Of a DNA stretch of 6,196 nt, positions 6,001 through 6,196 are shown in pieces (the first letter of the stretch is position 1; each line of letters starts with the position of its first letter). This DNA comes from Pseudomonadota bacterium (GTDB lineage Bacteria > Pseudomonadota > Gammaproteobacteria > Burkholderiales > Thiobacillaceae). A program made the translations under genes and the position numbers. Under the pieces are notes generated by a model, which was not told the origin of the DNA, did no database searches, and saw nothing but the letters and a program-made list of their open reading frames with translations. The stretch lies in the NCBI GenBank assembly GCA_021780975.1, contig JAJXXS010000023.1, positions 1-6,196 on the forward strand, read 5' to 3'.

Positions 6001-6011
6001 TCTCCGCTGCG

Positions 6012-6029
6012 CGCCGCTTTCAGGCGGCG
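6012..6029 (+). repeat. Hairpin with TTTCAG loop at the end of the receiver-domain gene
   Basis: CGCCGC (6012-6017) pairs with GCGGCG (6024-6029) around TTTCAG. The loop covers the TGA stop of the minus-strand gene. It shares GCTTTCAGG with 4080-4088 and 5835-5843, and may serve as a 3' structure for both converging transcripts. Confidence 0.45.
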
Positions 6030-6196
6030 GCTTTGCGCCGGTCCTGATTGAGCAGGTGCATGAGCAGGGCGCGCAGGCGTGCCGGCCGCACGGGCTTGTG
6101 CAGTACGGTGAGTCCCGCTGTGCTGAGCGCCTGGATGGTTTCGGGGGCGGTGTCGCCGGTGAGGATGACTGCCGGTATCGTGCTGTCCAGGCTTTC
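6020..6196 (-). CDS. C-terminus of a receiver domain, probably a hybrid sensor histidine kinase (partial)
   Basis: The last 58 codons of a minus-strand gene run in from the right edge and stop at TGA (6022-6020). The peptide reads like the second half of a two-component receiver domain. IPAVILTGDT is the beta-4 strand with the conserved Thr, GLTVLHKPVRPARL holds the conserved Lys before a cis-Pro (beta-5 and start of alpha-5), and a leucine-rich helix ends the protein. The phosphorylated Asp would lie outside the window. Nothing follows the receiver, so it has no C-terminal DNA-binding domain. The HKPVRPARLR-type ending is common in receivers at the end of hybrid kinases, which is why I prefer that over a stand-alone regulator. 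It converges on rho. Confidence 0.78.
   Translation of the reverse strand, partial: ESLDSTIPAVILTGDTAPETIQALSTAGLTVLHKPVRPARLRALLMHLLNQDRRKAAA

Noticed and set aside
5827..6047. Frame open from within rho through the second repeat copy to a TGA at 6045-6047, suggesting a frameshifted Rho extension
   Set aside because: The frame is open but has no slippery site I can recognise, no start codon with a ribosome binding site, and Rho already has its normal length.
1..6196. CRISPR array, tRNA, rRNA, insertion sequence or known riboswitch
   Set aside because: I saw no regularly spaced repeats, cloverleaf, transposase, terminal inverted repeats or recognisable aptamer core on either strand.

Overview
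This looks like a GC-rich proteobacterial chromosome segment, most likely from a betaproteobacterium. The grounds are protein-level resemblance of the Rho, thioredoxin and AddB-like nuclease genes, the adjacent trxA-rho order and the strong G/C third-position bias. The taxonomic call is inference; no rRNA or tRNA gene is present. Most of the window is ordinary housekeeping sequence.

Left part (1-3184), all on the minus strand and read from right to left: fdxA, a seven-iron (3Fe-4S/4Fe-4S) ferredoxin, is followed after 28 nt by an 885-codon AddB-like protein with a PD-(D/E)XK nuclease and a four-cysteine Fe-S site. A weak terminator-like hairpin follows, and then the first 23 codons of a secreted or periplasmic protein run off the left edge.

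Middle part (3185-4142): a divergent promoter region separates fdxA from a small 'host attachment' family protein (PF10116 type) on the plus strand. That gene has a bulged stem-loop directly in front of its ribosome binding site. A 371-nt non-coding stretch follows, holding several small palindromes and the probable trxA promoter.

Right part (4143-6196): trxA and rho lie in tandem on the plus strand, separated by a C-rich, G-poor leader with two hairpins that suits Rho-dependent autoregulation. Beyond the rho stop is a 193-nt convergent intergenic region. It contains an exact 48-bp direct copy of a stretch from the 3' end of rho, plus several hairpins. The window ends in the last 58 codons, on the minus strand, of a receiver domain, probably from a hybrid sensor histidine kinase.

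The two most unusual signals are the perfect 48-bp second copy of rho tail sequence in non-coding DNA (offset 167 bp) and three intergenic copies of GCTTTCAGG, each in or near a small hairpin with a TTTCAG loop. I see no clear evidence of a new multi-gene defence or mobile system.
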